From Actinokineospora xionganensis (lineage in GTDB: Bacteria; Actinomycetota; Actinomycetes; Mycobacteriales; Pseudonocardiaceae): DNA of 64,000 nucleotides. The notes under the pieces are model-generated. The model was not told the DNA's origin, ran no database searches, and was given only the letters and a program-made list of their open reading frames with translations. The stretch covers positions 62,001-126,000 of the forward strand of contig NZ_JABVED010000015.1 of the NCBI RefSeq assembly GCF_014323725.1, written 5' to 3'. A program made the translations under genes and the position numbers. Below, piece after piece: positions 51,741-62,902 of the stretch (its first letter is position 1; each line of letters begins with the position of its first letter).

Positions 51741-51813
51741 GAAGGCTGGTGCACCCCTTTTCGAGGTCCGGTAATACGTCCACCTATCGCTTGCTTCACC
51801 ACTGTCGCCACTG

Positions 51814-51884
51814 CTCCGCCGCCAGGATTCGAACCTGAACCATTGGAACCAAAATCCAAGGTGCTGCCTTTACACCACGGCGGA
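51814..51884 (-). tRNA. tRNA-Gln(TTG)
   Basis: On the minus strand: acceptor TCCGCCG/CGGCGGA, anticodon stem TTGGA/TCCAA around the loop TTTTGGT (anticodon TTG), T stem TCAGG/CCTGG with loop TTCGAAT, discriminator G. CCA is not encoded. The anticodon reads CAA and CAG glutamine codons. It lies 73 bases upstream of the diguanylate cyclase gene. Confidence 0.96.
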
Positions 51885-52198
51885 TCGCGAGCGGGCCCGC
51901 CGCTCGATGGGGACATCGTGGCACGGGTGTCCGCTGGCAGGCAGCAGTACCCGCTGGATTGGTCCCCGGTCGCGTCCGATCGGGTGTTAGCACCGTCACA
52001 AGTCTTATAACCAGTGACCGAACGGATGCTGAGCGTTTCTTGTCGGATCAACATCATCGGTGTCGACAACAGGTCATGCGTCGAAATTGGAGGTCTCGGC
52101 ACTGGCTTCTCCGGGTAGCCCGTCCTTACGCTGACGTAAGTTACGGCTCCGTAGGCGAGGGGTGCCTCACCTGCGGGCGGCGGAAGGAGCGAACACCC
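51885..52198 (+). other. Promoter region of the desaturase gene
   Basis: A 314-base stretch between tRNA-Gln and the desaturase. It holds no gene. Near its end are two palindromes at 52125-52140 and 52142-52153, and a good ribosome site GGAAGGAG at about 52180-52187. Confidence 0.6.
52125..52140. promoter_or_regulatory. Candidate operator before the desaturase gene
   Basis: CTTACG-CTGA-CGTAAG is a perfect 6-base inverted repeat. A second one, TACGG-CT-CCGTA, follows at 52142-52153. The site lies about 60 bases upstream of the desaturase start; a TetR regulator is encoded just downstream of that gene. Confidence 0.68.
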
Positions 52199-53137
52199 AT
52201 GACGACCACGGCGGACCCGAAAGTCGGCGGCGGTCCCAAGCCCATCATCGAGGGCAGGCGCAACCTCGCGACCCGGATCGCGGTGTACATCTTCATCCTC
52301 GTGCCCTTCGCCGCGCTGATCGCGGCGGTGCCCCTCGCGTGGGGCTGGGGGCTGGGGTGGGTGGACCTCATCCTCGCGGTTTTCTTCTTCTACCTTTCGG
52401 GTCTGGGCGTGACTGTCGGTTACCACCGCCTGTTCACCCACGGCTCCTTCAAGGCGAACCGGCCACTGAAGATCACCCTCGCGGTCATGGGCAGCATGGC
52501 CGTGCAGAGCCCGCCGATCACCTGGGTCGCCGACCACCGGCGCCACCACGCCTTCTCCGACCGCGAGGGCGACCCGCACTCCCCGTGGCTGTTCGGCACG
52601 TCACCGATGGCCCTGGCCCGAGGCTTCTGGCACGCGCACATGGGCTGGATCTTCGACCACGACGTCACCAACAAGGAGCGCTTCGCGCCCGACCTCATGG
52701 CCGACAAGGACATCGTGGCGGTCAACCGGCTCTTCGTGCTGTTCACCGGCCTGACCTTGGTCATGCCCGCGGTGCTGGGCGGGTTGATCACCTGGTCCTG
52801 GTCTGGCGCGCTGACCGCGTTCTTCTGGGCGGGCCTGGTGCGGATCGCGATCCTGCACCACGTCACGTGGTCGACGAACTCGATCTGCCACATGATCGGC
52901 GACCGCCCGTTCACCAGCCGGGACAAGGCGTCCAACTTCTGGCCCCTGGCCATCCTCAGCTTCGGCGAGTCCTGGCACAACCTGCACCACGCGGACCCGA
53001 CCTGCGCCCGCCACGGTGTCCAGCGGGGCCAGATCGACACGTCGGCGAGGCTGATCTGGATCTTCGAGAAGCTCGGCTGGGCGACCGACGTCCGCTGGCC
53101 CACCGAGGCGCGCCTGGCGAAGATCGCCGCCAAGTAA
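52199..53137 (+). CDS. Acyl-CoA/acyl-lipid delta-9-type desaturase
   Basis: A 312-residue membrane desaturase that introduces a double bond into saturated acyl chains using two non-haem irons. The three His boxes are HRLFTH (76-81), HRRHH (113-117) and HNLHH (about 268-272). Four hydrophobic helices surround them. The ribosome site GGAAGGAG is clear. It resembles actinobacterial acyl-CoA desaturases such as DesA3. The electron donor is not encoded nearby. Followed 37 bases on by a TetR gene. Confidence 0.95.
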   Translation: MTTTADPKVGGGPKPIIEGRRNLATRIAVYIFILVPFAALIAAVPLAWGWGLGWVDLILAVFFFYLSGLGVTVGYHRLFTHGSFKANRPLKITLAVMGSMAVQSPPITWVADHRRHHAFSDREGDPHSPWLFGTSPMALARGFWHAHMGWIFDHDVTNKERFAPDLMADKDIVAVNRLFVLFTGLTLVMPAVLGGLITWSWSGALTAFFWAGLVRIAILHHVTWSTNSICHMIGDRPFTSRDKASNFWPLAILSFGESWHNLHHADPTCARHGVQRGQIDTSARLIWIFEKLGWATDVRWPTEARLAKIAAK

Positions 53138-53174
53138 TCCCATCTCACCTCGCGCTCAGGCCGGGGCCTCTACT

Positions 53175-53837
53175 GTGGGTGCGGTGGCTAGGCGTCAATC
53201 CAAGACCGACCCGGAACCCGCGGTGGCCCGCGTCCGCATGACGGGCAAGGAGCGCAGACAGCAGCTCCTCGACGTCGCACGGGCGCTCTTCGCGGAGAAG
53301 GGCTTCGACGGCACCTCCATCGAGGAGATCGCCCACCGGGCCAACGTCAGCAAGCCGGTGGTCTACGAACACTTCGGCGGTAAGGAAGGCATCTACGCGG
53401 TAGTGGTGGACCGCGAGATGCACTCCCTGATGGACGGCATGACCGAAGCCCTCTCCGAAGACGCCCACCCGCGGCTGTTGTTGGAACGAGCCGCCGGTGC
53501 CCTGCTCAACTACATCGAGGGCTCGACGGACGGCTTCCGCATCCTGGTCCGCGACTCCCCGGTCGCGTCGTCGACCGGCACCTTCTCGAGTTTGCTGAAC
53601 GACATCGCCAGCCAGGTCGAGCACATCCTGGGCATCCAATTCAGCAAGACCGGCTACGAACCGAAGCTCGCGGCGCTGTACGCCCAGGCGCTGGTCGGCA
53701 TGGTCGCGCTGACCGGGCAGTGGTGGCTGGAGGTGCGCAAGCCGAAGAAGAACGAGGTCGCCGCGCACCTGGTGAACCTGGCGTGGAACGGACTGTCCCA
53801 CTTGGAGGGAAAGCCCACCCTGCGCGAACGGGGCTAG
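53175..53837 (+). CDS. TetR-family regulator, Rv1019-like
   Basis: A 220-residue TetR regulator starting GTG 53175. The helix-turn-helix segment is FDGTSIEEIAHRANVSKPVVYEHFGGKEGIY (about residues 43-73). The ligand domain is in the rest, with the conserved RILVRDSPVASSTGTFSSLLNDI. M. tuberculosis has the TetR Rv1019 in the same place upstream of mfd. Here the preceding gene is a desaturase, and control of fatty-acid desaturation (as DesT does in Pseudomonas) is a reasonable guess, with the palindromes before 52199 as binding site. Confidence 0.92.
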   Translation: MGAVARRQSKTDPEPAVARVRMTGKERRQQLLDVARALFAEKGFDGTSIEEIAHRANVSKPVVYEHFGGKEGIYAVVVDREMHSLMDGMTEALSEDAHPRLLLERAAGALLNYIEGSTDGFRILVRDSPVASSTGTFSSLLNDIASQVEHILGIQFSKTGYEPKLAALYAQALVGMVALTGQWWLEVRKPKKNEVAAHLVNLAWNGLSHLEGKPTLRERG

Positions 53838-53855
53838 TGGCCGCTGGCGGGATCC

Positions 53856-55016
53856 CTAGGACGGAACCACTCGCAGGAGTTTGTCGTTGTCGCCGTTTGA
53901 AGTGGTGACGTACAGGGCGCCGTCCGGCCCGGTGCGGGCGGCGCGGATCCTGCCGAAGGCGTCGTTGAATTCCGGGGGGATCGATACCGAGGTGACCTTG
54001 CCCGCCGGGTCCAGGGTGAACAACATCAGCTTCGCGCCTTTCAGGGCGGTCACCACCAACGCTCCGTCGAGGGTGCCCCACTGGGATCCGCGGAGGAAAG
54101 TGGCCGCGCAGATGGCTTCCGTGGTCTCGCCGGACTGCCAGATCGCGGGGACCGCGTCCGGGAACCGCTTCAGGTCGGTCATCGGGACGGACTCGTCGTA
54201 ACCGCTGACGGTGCCGCCCTGCGACGGGTCCCAGCCATAGTTCGCGCCCGCCCTCAGCACGTTCAGCTCGTCGTTCTTGTCCGGGCCGTGTTCGGCGACC
54301 ACGACCTGTCCGCCCTCGCGCAGTGCGACGCCCTGGACGTTGCGGTGGCCGAAGGTGTACACCCGCGATCCGGGGATCGGGTTGTCCGGCAACGGTTCCC
54401 CGGTCTTCAGGTCGACCCGCAGCACCTTCCCGCCGAGCGATGACATGTCCTGCGAGACGTTGCCCCGCGCCGTGTCGCCAGTGCCCACGAGCAGCGCCCC
54501 GTCGGCGGCGAGGGTCGGGCGGCAGCCGGAGTGTCGGCCACTCGCCGCGAGGGGAAGACCGGTGACCAGTTCACGAACCCGGGTGGCGACCTTCTCGTCC
54601 TCGGTCAGCCGCCAGGTGACCAGGCGGATGTCCCTGGGTTCGCCGTTCTCCTGGTGCGTCTGACAAGTCGTGAACTCCCGGCTCGTCGCGAAGTCCGGGT
54701 GCACCACCAGCCCCATGAGCCCGCCTTCACCGCGGACGGCGACCGTGGAAGTGTCCGCCTTCAGCGTGGTGACCGTCGCTCCGGGGGCGGCTGACGACAG
54801 CAGCGCCATGTCGCCCGTCCGCTGTGTGACCAGCACCTTGCCGTCCGGCAGGAACCCGATGTCCCACCCGTGGGTCAGGCCGCTCGCCACCGTCTCCACC
54901 CGCAGGCCAGGGGTGACGGCGCTGGGCGGCGGGGACGACTCGGGGATCTCGCCGGTGCCTGCGGAAGACGTGCATCCGGCGACGAAGGTGGCGGCGAGCA
55001 ACACAGCAGTACGCAT
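53856..55016 (-). CDS. PQQ-type sugar dehydrogenase-like lipoprotein
   Basis: A 386-residue exported protein with a lipoprotein signal (MRTAVLLAATFVAGCTSS, lipobox Cys at about 15). The mature part is a six-bladed propeller of the GSDH/Hhip type (soluble glucose dehydrogenase-like), with GLTHGWDIGFLPDGKVLVTQRTG, GEGGLMGLVVHPDF, HRNVQGVALREGG and EHGPDKNDELNVLRAGANYGWD, which is the PQQ/metal-binding region. It may oxidise a sugar or bind one outside the cell. No PQQ synthesis genes are present, so cofactor use is uncertain. ATG 55016 is selected to give the signal peptide. Confidence 0.88.
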   Translation of the reverse strand: MRTAVLLAATFVAGCTSSAGTGEIPESSPPPSAVTPGLRVETVASGLTHGWDIGFLPDGKVLVTQRTGDMALLSSAAPGATVTTLKADTSTVAVRGEGGLMGLVVHPDFATSREFTTCQTHQENGEPRDIRLVTWRLTEDEKVATRVRELVTGLPLAASGRHSGCRPTLAADGALLVGTGDTARGNVSQDMSSLGGKVLRVDLKTGEPLPDNPIPGSRVYTFGHRNVQGVALREGGQVVVAEHGPDKNDELNVLRAGANYGWDPSQGGTVSGYDESVPMTDLKRFPDAVPAIWQSGETTEAICAATFLRGSQWGTLDGALVVTALKGAKLMLFTLDPAGKVTSVSIPPEFNDAFGRIRAARTGPDGALYVTTSNGDNDKLLRVVPS

Positions 55017-55098
55017 GCTGATCAGGATGCGCCTCGACGCGTCTGACCGCCGTGTGTTGGCATCCTCCCCACCTGATAACAGGGTATTCCAACAGCGA

Positions 55099-55490
55099 CT
55101 ACCCCAAGAGGAGGAGGTCGCGTTGAAGTTCACGGTTCGCAGTCTCGCCCAACGGCGGGCCTCCCCGTGCGGTCACGGCATGCCCTGCCGCGAATCGAAT
55201 ATTCAGCGCCGCGTTCACATCCGCGTTGCAGGGCTGCAGCCGCAAAAGTCGGGCCTTCTCAGTTCCGCGCAAGGCGGGCACTGACAAGAGCTCCCCGGTG
55301 GACAGCGCCGCCGAGACCGTGACACCGCGATCCACTCCGATCATCGCACCCGTGTCCGGCGCGGCGATGGGTGCAGATGGAGCGGCGAACGCCACATGCC
55401 AACGCCCCACCCGGTCATGGGGTGACCCGATAAGACTTCACACCGTAGGCGACCGCCCGCGACCAGCGAAACCGCACCCAAAACAGGAGA
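55099..55490 (-). pseudogene. Remnant of a TnpB (IS200/IS605/IS607) gene
   Basis: On the minus strand, three TnpB pieces are recognisable: FWVRFRWSRAVAYGVKSYRV (55490-55415 region), GRWHVAFA...IGVDRGVTVSAALSTG with the RuvC-I Asp, and the C-terminal DVNAALNIRFAAGHAVTARGG with the last RuvC Asp. A frame shift near 55410 separates the first from the second, and about 120 residues with the RuvC-II site and the zinc finger are deleted. No TnpA or clear terminal hairpins are present. It is a dead copy of an insertion sequence. Confidence 0.82.
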
Positions 55491-55630
55491 CCCTGCCGGC
55501 CGGCACCCGCGCGGACCAGTCGCTCTCCCGCTCCCGATTCCTCCCCAGTGTGAACGCCGGAACATCCTGGCGATATCCCGGTGACCGGCATCTCGGTGGC
55601 GCGGCACCTACCGGCGGTTAGGGTTGGACG

Positions 55631-56398
55631 GTGAGCGAGTACCTGAGGCTGGACATCGTCGATTCCGTCGCGACGCTGGTCATAGACCGTCCCGCGAAGC
55701 GCAACGCGCTCAGTTTCGACATGTGGGCGGGCATCCCCAAGCTGGTCGCCGAGGTGGCCGCCGACGACTCCGTGCGCGTGCTGCTGCTGACCGGCGGCGA
55801 GCACTTCTCCGCGGGCGCCGACATCAGCGAGTTCGCCGAACTGCGTGCCGACGCCGCGGGCGCCCGCCGCTACGCCGAAGGCATCCACACCGCCACCGAC
55901 GCGTTGACCGGGCTGGCCAAGCCGACGATCGCGGCGATCAACGGGTTCTGCATCGGCGGGGGCTGCGAGATCGCCCTGGCCTGCGACCTGCGCGTCGCCG
56001 CGGACAACGCCCAGTTCGGCATCACCCCGGCCAAGCTCGGCATCGTCTACATGCTCCCGTCGACCAAGCAGCTGGTCGACGCGGTCGGCCCCGCGTGGGC
56101 CAAGCAGATCCTCTTCAGCGCCGACATCATCGACGCCGCCACCGCCCTGCGCATCGGGCTGGTCAACGAGCTGCACGCGCCCGGCGACGTCATCAAGCGC
56201 GCCACCGAGCTGGCCCACACCATGGCCGCCCGCTCCCAGGTGACCATCCGCGGCGCCAAGGAGATCATCGGTCGGATCACCGCAGGCCGGTTCGAAGAGG
56301 ACGAAGCCGTGCACGCCCTCTACGCGGGATCAGCGGAGAGCGCCGACTACGCCGAGGGTGTCCGCGCCTTCCTGGACAAGCGCACCCCGAAGTTCTGA
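55631..56398 (+). CDS. Enoyl-CoA hydratase/isomerase-family protein
   Basis: A 255-residue crotonase-fold protein starting GTG 55631. The oxyanion-hole segments are SAGADISEFAEL (about 58-69) and GFCIGGGCEIALACDLRVA (about 100-118). Glu in GCEIAL corresponds to the first catalytic Glu of enoyl-CoA hydratase, but the second, normally in PEI/PEV, is replaced in FGITPAKLGI. It may therefore be an isomerase or another crotonase activity rather than a hydratase. It stands alone, before the repeat array. Confidence 0.92.
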   Translation: MSEYLRLDIVDSVATLVIDRPAKRNALSFDMWAGIPKLVAEVAADDSVRVLLLTGGEHFSAGADISEFAELRADAAGARRYAEGIHTATDALTGLAKPTIAAINGFCIGGGCEIALACDLRVAADNAQFGITPAKLGIVYMLPSTKQLVDAVGPAWAKQILFSADIIDAATALRIGLVNELHAPGDVIKRATELAHTMAARSQVTIRGAKEIIGRITAGRFEEDEAVHALYAGSAESADYAEGVRAFLDKRTPKF

Positions 56399-56411
56399 CC
56401 CCGCGAGAGCC

Positions 56412-56594
56412 GAACTCACTGTCCTGAACGTTGAACTCACTGTCCTGAACGTTGAACTCACTGTCCTGAACGGGCGACTCGCGCCCGTTGGTGGACACCC
56501 GCGAGTCGCCTGTTCAGGACAATGAGTTCAACGCTGGAGACGATGAGTTCTACGTTTGGGACAGTGAGTTCTACGTTCGGGACAGTGAGTTCAG
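56412..56594. repeat. Array of inverted GAACTCACTGTCC repeats around a hairpin
   Basis: Three units GAACTCACTGTCCTGAACG at 56412, 56433 and 56454 are followed by a hairpin (GGCGACTCGCG ... CGCGAGTCGCC, 56472-56510) and then about four inverted units (GTTCAGGACAATGAGTTCA at 56512, then GACGATGAGTTCTACG, GACAGTGAGTTCTACG, GACAGTGAGTTCAGAC) to 56594. The two halves are reverse complements of one another around the hairpin. It lies between convergent genes. Confidence 0.9.
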
Positions 56595-57193
56595 ACTTGG
56601 AGGGTCACGAGCTCGGTGGCCAGGTTCGTCCTGGCACTCGTCTCCCAGTGCGCAAGCGCTTGCGGGGTGCGGTAGAGCGCGGGTAGGTCGAGCAGGTGGC
56701 GCAAGACGGCGGCGCGGCCGGCGCGGAACGCGTCATCCGGGACGTGCGCGTATTCGGCGCGGACGGCCGCGGCGTAGTCCGAGTACGCCGGGGAGGCCAG
56801 GATTGCCAGGTCGGCGTCGCAGAGCACTTCGCCGTTGGTGTCCCCGGGGTCGGTCACGTGACCCGCGGTCAGCCGGACCAGCCGCGCGACCTCGGCGACC
56901 GCCGCCGCGTCCAAGCCCAGCCCGGTCAGCTCCGCCGACGCCAACTGGGCGCTGTCTTCCTCATCCGTTCCAGTGCCCTTGTAGACGGCGTCGTGGTACC
57001 AAGCCGCGAGGCGGACAAGGTCCGGGTCGGCGGCGTGTTCGGCCAACTCGTCCACGTGCCCGAGCACCGCCCGCAGGTGCGCGAGGTCGTGATACCTGCG
57101 GTGCGGCTCACCCCATCGCGCGAGCAGTTCCCGACCGATGTCGTGCCCGGCTACACCGAGCCGACCCAGCAGCGCGTCCCATTGATCCAGCAC
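56591..57193 (-). CDS. HD-domain metal-dependent phosphohydrolase
   Basis: A 200-residue HD-superfamily protein. The metal-binding residues are seen in [14 protein letters not shown] (His-...-His) and [12 protein letters not shown] (HD). The remaining metal ligand is probably the Asp in LCDADLAIL. The substrate is unknown; proteins of this subgroup are commonly annotated as predicted metal-dependent HD phosphohydrolases. Start GTG 57193 has no strong ribosome site. It is divergent from mfd across about 137 bases, and its stop is inside the edge of the repeat array. Confidence 0.85.
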   Translation of the reverse strand: MLDQWDALLGRLGVAGHDIGRELLARWGEPHRRYHDLAHLRAVLGHVDELAEHAADPDLVRLAAWYHDAVYKGTGTDEEDSAQLASAELTGLGLDAAAVAEVARLVRLTAGHVTDPGDTNGEVLCDADLAILASPAYSDYAAAVRAEYAHVPDDAFRAGRAAVLRHLLDLPALYRTPQALAHWETSARTNLATELVTLQV

Positions 57194-57329
57194 GCGCCCG
57201 ACGTTATCCGCGAGCGGACTGTCGGTGCTACGCCGTAGGGTGGTGGCGAGAACCCCTCCGAGGCTCCGCTTGTGCTCCAAGGTCCCGGGCAGGGGTCTGT
57301 TTCGCGTCTCCCACCGGCGAAGGACACTC

Positions 57330-60881
<3,552 letters not shown>

Positions 60882-60942
60882 CCTCGCCCAGCCGTAACCC
60901 GATAGTGAAGCCGCGGCGAGCGCTGTGAGAGGCTACGGCACT

Positions 60943-61938
60943 GTGACCACCGTCATTCGTCGTCGACGCCCGCTCGTCGTCCTGCTCGCCGTGTTCGGGC
61001 TGCTGCTCAGCGCCTGTTCGACGGGGCCGGGCCAGGCCAACGCCGCCGCCATAGTCAATGGCAAGACCATCGGGGTCGACCGGGTGCAGGAGCTGGTGGA
61101 CAAGGCCCGACAGGCCGAGCCCGCCGTCCAGCAGCTCGCCGACCAGCGCAAGCTCGACCTGCTCTCGCGGGCCGTGCTGCGCCAGTTGGTCCTGCACGAG
61201 CTCATCGCGGCGCACACCGCCAAGGAGACCCTGGCGATCAACGAGGCCACGGTCACCGAGCTGGCCGGTCAGCTGACCAGCTCGCTGCAGCCGCTGCCGA
61301 CCGACGGGTCCGCCTCGCCGGAGCAGATCGTCGACCAGGCGGTCAACCGGGCCTTCGAGCCCACCGAGATCGCCCGGGACTACCTCGCGCTGGCCGAGAT
61401 CGGCCGCAAGCAGGCTCCAGGGCTGTCGGTCACGTTCGACTTCACCCTCGTCGCCCCGGGCGGCCCGGACGACAAGCCGGGCTCGCTGCGCGAGAAGGCC
61501 ATCGCCAAGGCCAACCAGCTCGCGGTGGGCCTCGACGAGGCGGGCAAGATCATCGACGCCGACATGGCGGGCGGTCTGCAGGCGGCCCGCGGCGAGACCA
61601 TCACGCCGTCGCTCGCACCGGACATCGCGGGAAGCGTCCTGTTCGGCGCCCCGCTCAACAGCGTGATCGCCTTCCAGCCCAACCCGCAGAACGCGGGCTG
61701 GGTGGTCGCCGTGATCCGCAAGCGCGAGACCAACGCCACCCCGGGCCCCGACGACAAGCCCGCCGACGCCCGGCTGGCCACGACCCTCGGCCCACGCATG
61801 CTGCAGGACACCTCCCAGCGGGTGGGCGTGGAGATCAGCCCGCGCTACGGCGTGTGGGACCTCGCGGGCATGGAGATCGCGCCGAGCGAGGGCGAGACCA
61901 AGGGCGTCGTCATCCCGATCAAGAACGCCGGTCAATGA
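60943..61938 (+). CDS. SurA N-terminal-like lipoprotein (331 aa)
   Basis: An exported lipoprotein: GTG 60943 gives a short basic start, hydrophobic helix (PLVVLLAVFGLLLSAC) and lipobox Cys at about 24. The early mature part (AAAIVNGKTIGVDRVQELVDKARQAEP) is the SurA/PrsA N-terminal helical domain found in peptidyl-prolyl-isomerase chaperones. No parvulin domain (with its conserved GG-DLG-F pattern) is visible, so it would be a chaperone without isomerase activity. It overlaps mazG by four bases. GTG 60925 is an alternative start. Confidence 0.83.
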   Translation: MTTVIRRRRPLVVLLAVFGLLLSACSTGPGQANAAAIVNGKTIGVDRVQELVDKARQAEPAVQQLADQRKLDLLSRAVLRQLVLHELIAAHTAKETLAINEATVTELAGQLTSSLQPLPTDGSASPEQIVDQAVNRAFEPTEIARDYLALAEIGRKQAPGLSVTFDFTLVAPGGPDDKPGSLREKAIAKANQLAVGLDEAGKIIDADMAGGLQAARGETITPSLAPDIAGSVLFGAPLNSVIAFQPNPQNAGWVVAVIRKRETNATPGPDDKPADARLATTLGPRMLQDTSQRVGVEISPRYGVWDLAGMEIAPSEGETKGVVIPIKNAGQ

Positions 61939-62849
61939 CCGTCGCGGTGGTGCTGGTTCGCGGGAACACGATTCCGGCGGAGGCGGTGCCACTGCTTCGC
62001 GCGGCGGTGAAGGTGTACGTCGCGGGTGAGGTCGACCCGGCTCTGGGCGATGCGCCGATGCCCGCTGATGTCGCCGCAGAGGCGGGCGAGGTCGTGGTGC
62101 TGACGTCGTCGTTGGACGCGGTCGCCGAGTTGGTCGCGGCCGGCTCGCCGGTGCACGTCACAGCGGGTGCGGGCCTCGTGGCCGCCGCCCAGGTCATGGA
62201 CCGGCTGCGCTCGCCCGGGGGTTGCCCCTGGGACGCCGAGCAGACGCACGACTCGCTGCGGCAGTACCTCGTCGAGGAGTGCTTCGAGCTGCTCGAGGCG
62301 ATCGAGGAAGGCGACCGTCCGGCCCTGCGCGAGGAACTGGGCGACGTCCTGCTCCAGGTTCTCTTCCACTCGCGCGTGGCCGAGGAGGACGGCGAGGACC
62401 CGTTCACCATCGACGACGTAGCGGCCGAGCTGGTCGCGAAGCTCGTCGGCAGGCATCCGCACGTGTTCGCGGGCGGTGACCCCGCGGTCCGCGACGCGGC
62501 GACTCAGGAAACCCGCTGGGAAGAGCTCAAGCAGCAGGAGAAGCGCCGCGAGTCCAGTGTGGACGGGGTGGCGATGGGCCAGCCCGCGCTCGCCCTCGCG
62601 GCCAAGCTGGCGCAGCGCACGGCTCGCGCGGCACTGCCCGGCGACCTGCTGCCCAAGCACACAGACGTCGGCTCCCGCCTGTTCGACCTCGCCGCGCTGG
62701 CGAAGCTCGCCGGGCAGGACCCGGAGGCCGAACTGCGCGCCGTGGCTCGCCGTTTCGCGAGTCAGGTCCGCGAGGCGGAGCGCTCCGCCAAGGCGAGCGG
62801 CGAGCCCGAGATGACCCACGAAATCTGGCGAAAGCACTGGCCGCACTGA
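61935..62849 (+). CDS. mazG: Nucleoside triphosphate pyrophosphohydrolase MazG
   Basis: A 304-residue MazG, a house-cleaning enzyme that hydrolyses non-canonical NTPs to NMP. The N-terminal about 75 residues are an extension also present in mycobacterial MazG; then the first MazG domain (about 80-190) with the helix-turn CPWDAEQTHDSLRQYLVEECFELLEAIEEGD and the Mg-binding EELGDVLLQVLFHS; the second half is degenerate. ATG 61935 overlaps the SurA-like stop. Ortholog of Rv1021. Confidence 0.93.
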   Translation: MTVAVVLVRGNTIPAEAVPLLRAAVKVYVAGEVDPALGDAPMPADVAAEAGEVVVLTSSLDAVAELVAAGSPVHVTAGAGLVAAAQVMDRLRSPGGCPWDAEQTHDSLRQYLVEECFELLEAIEEGDRPALREELGDVLLQVLFHSRVAEEDGEDPFTIDDVAAELVAKLVGRHPHVFAGGDPAVRDAATQETRWEELKQQEKRRESSVDGVAMGQPALALAAKLAQRTARAALPGDLLPKHTDVGSRLFDLAALAKLAGQDPEAELRAVARRFASQVREAERSAKASGEPEMTHEIWRKHWPH

Positions 62850-62902
62850 CCACCTGTGGACAACTTCGGGCGGATGTCGGCGGTTCTCAGTAACTTGGGG
62901 GA

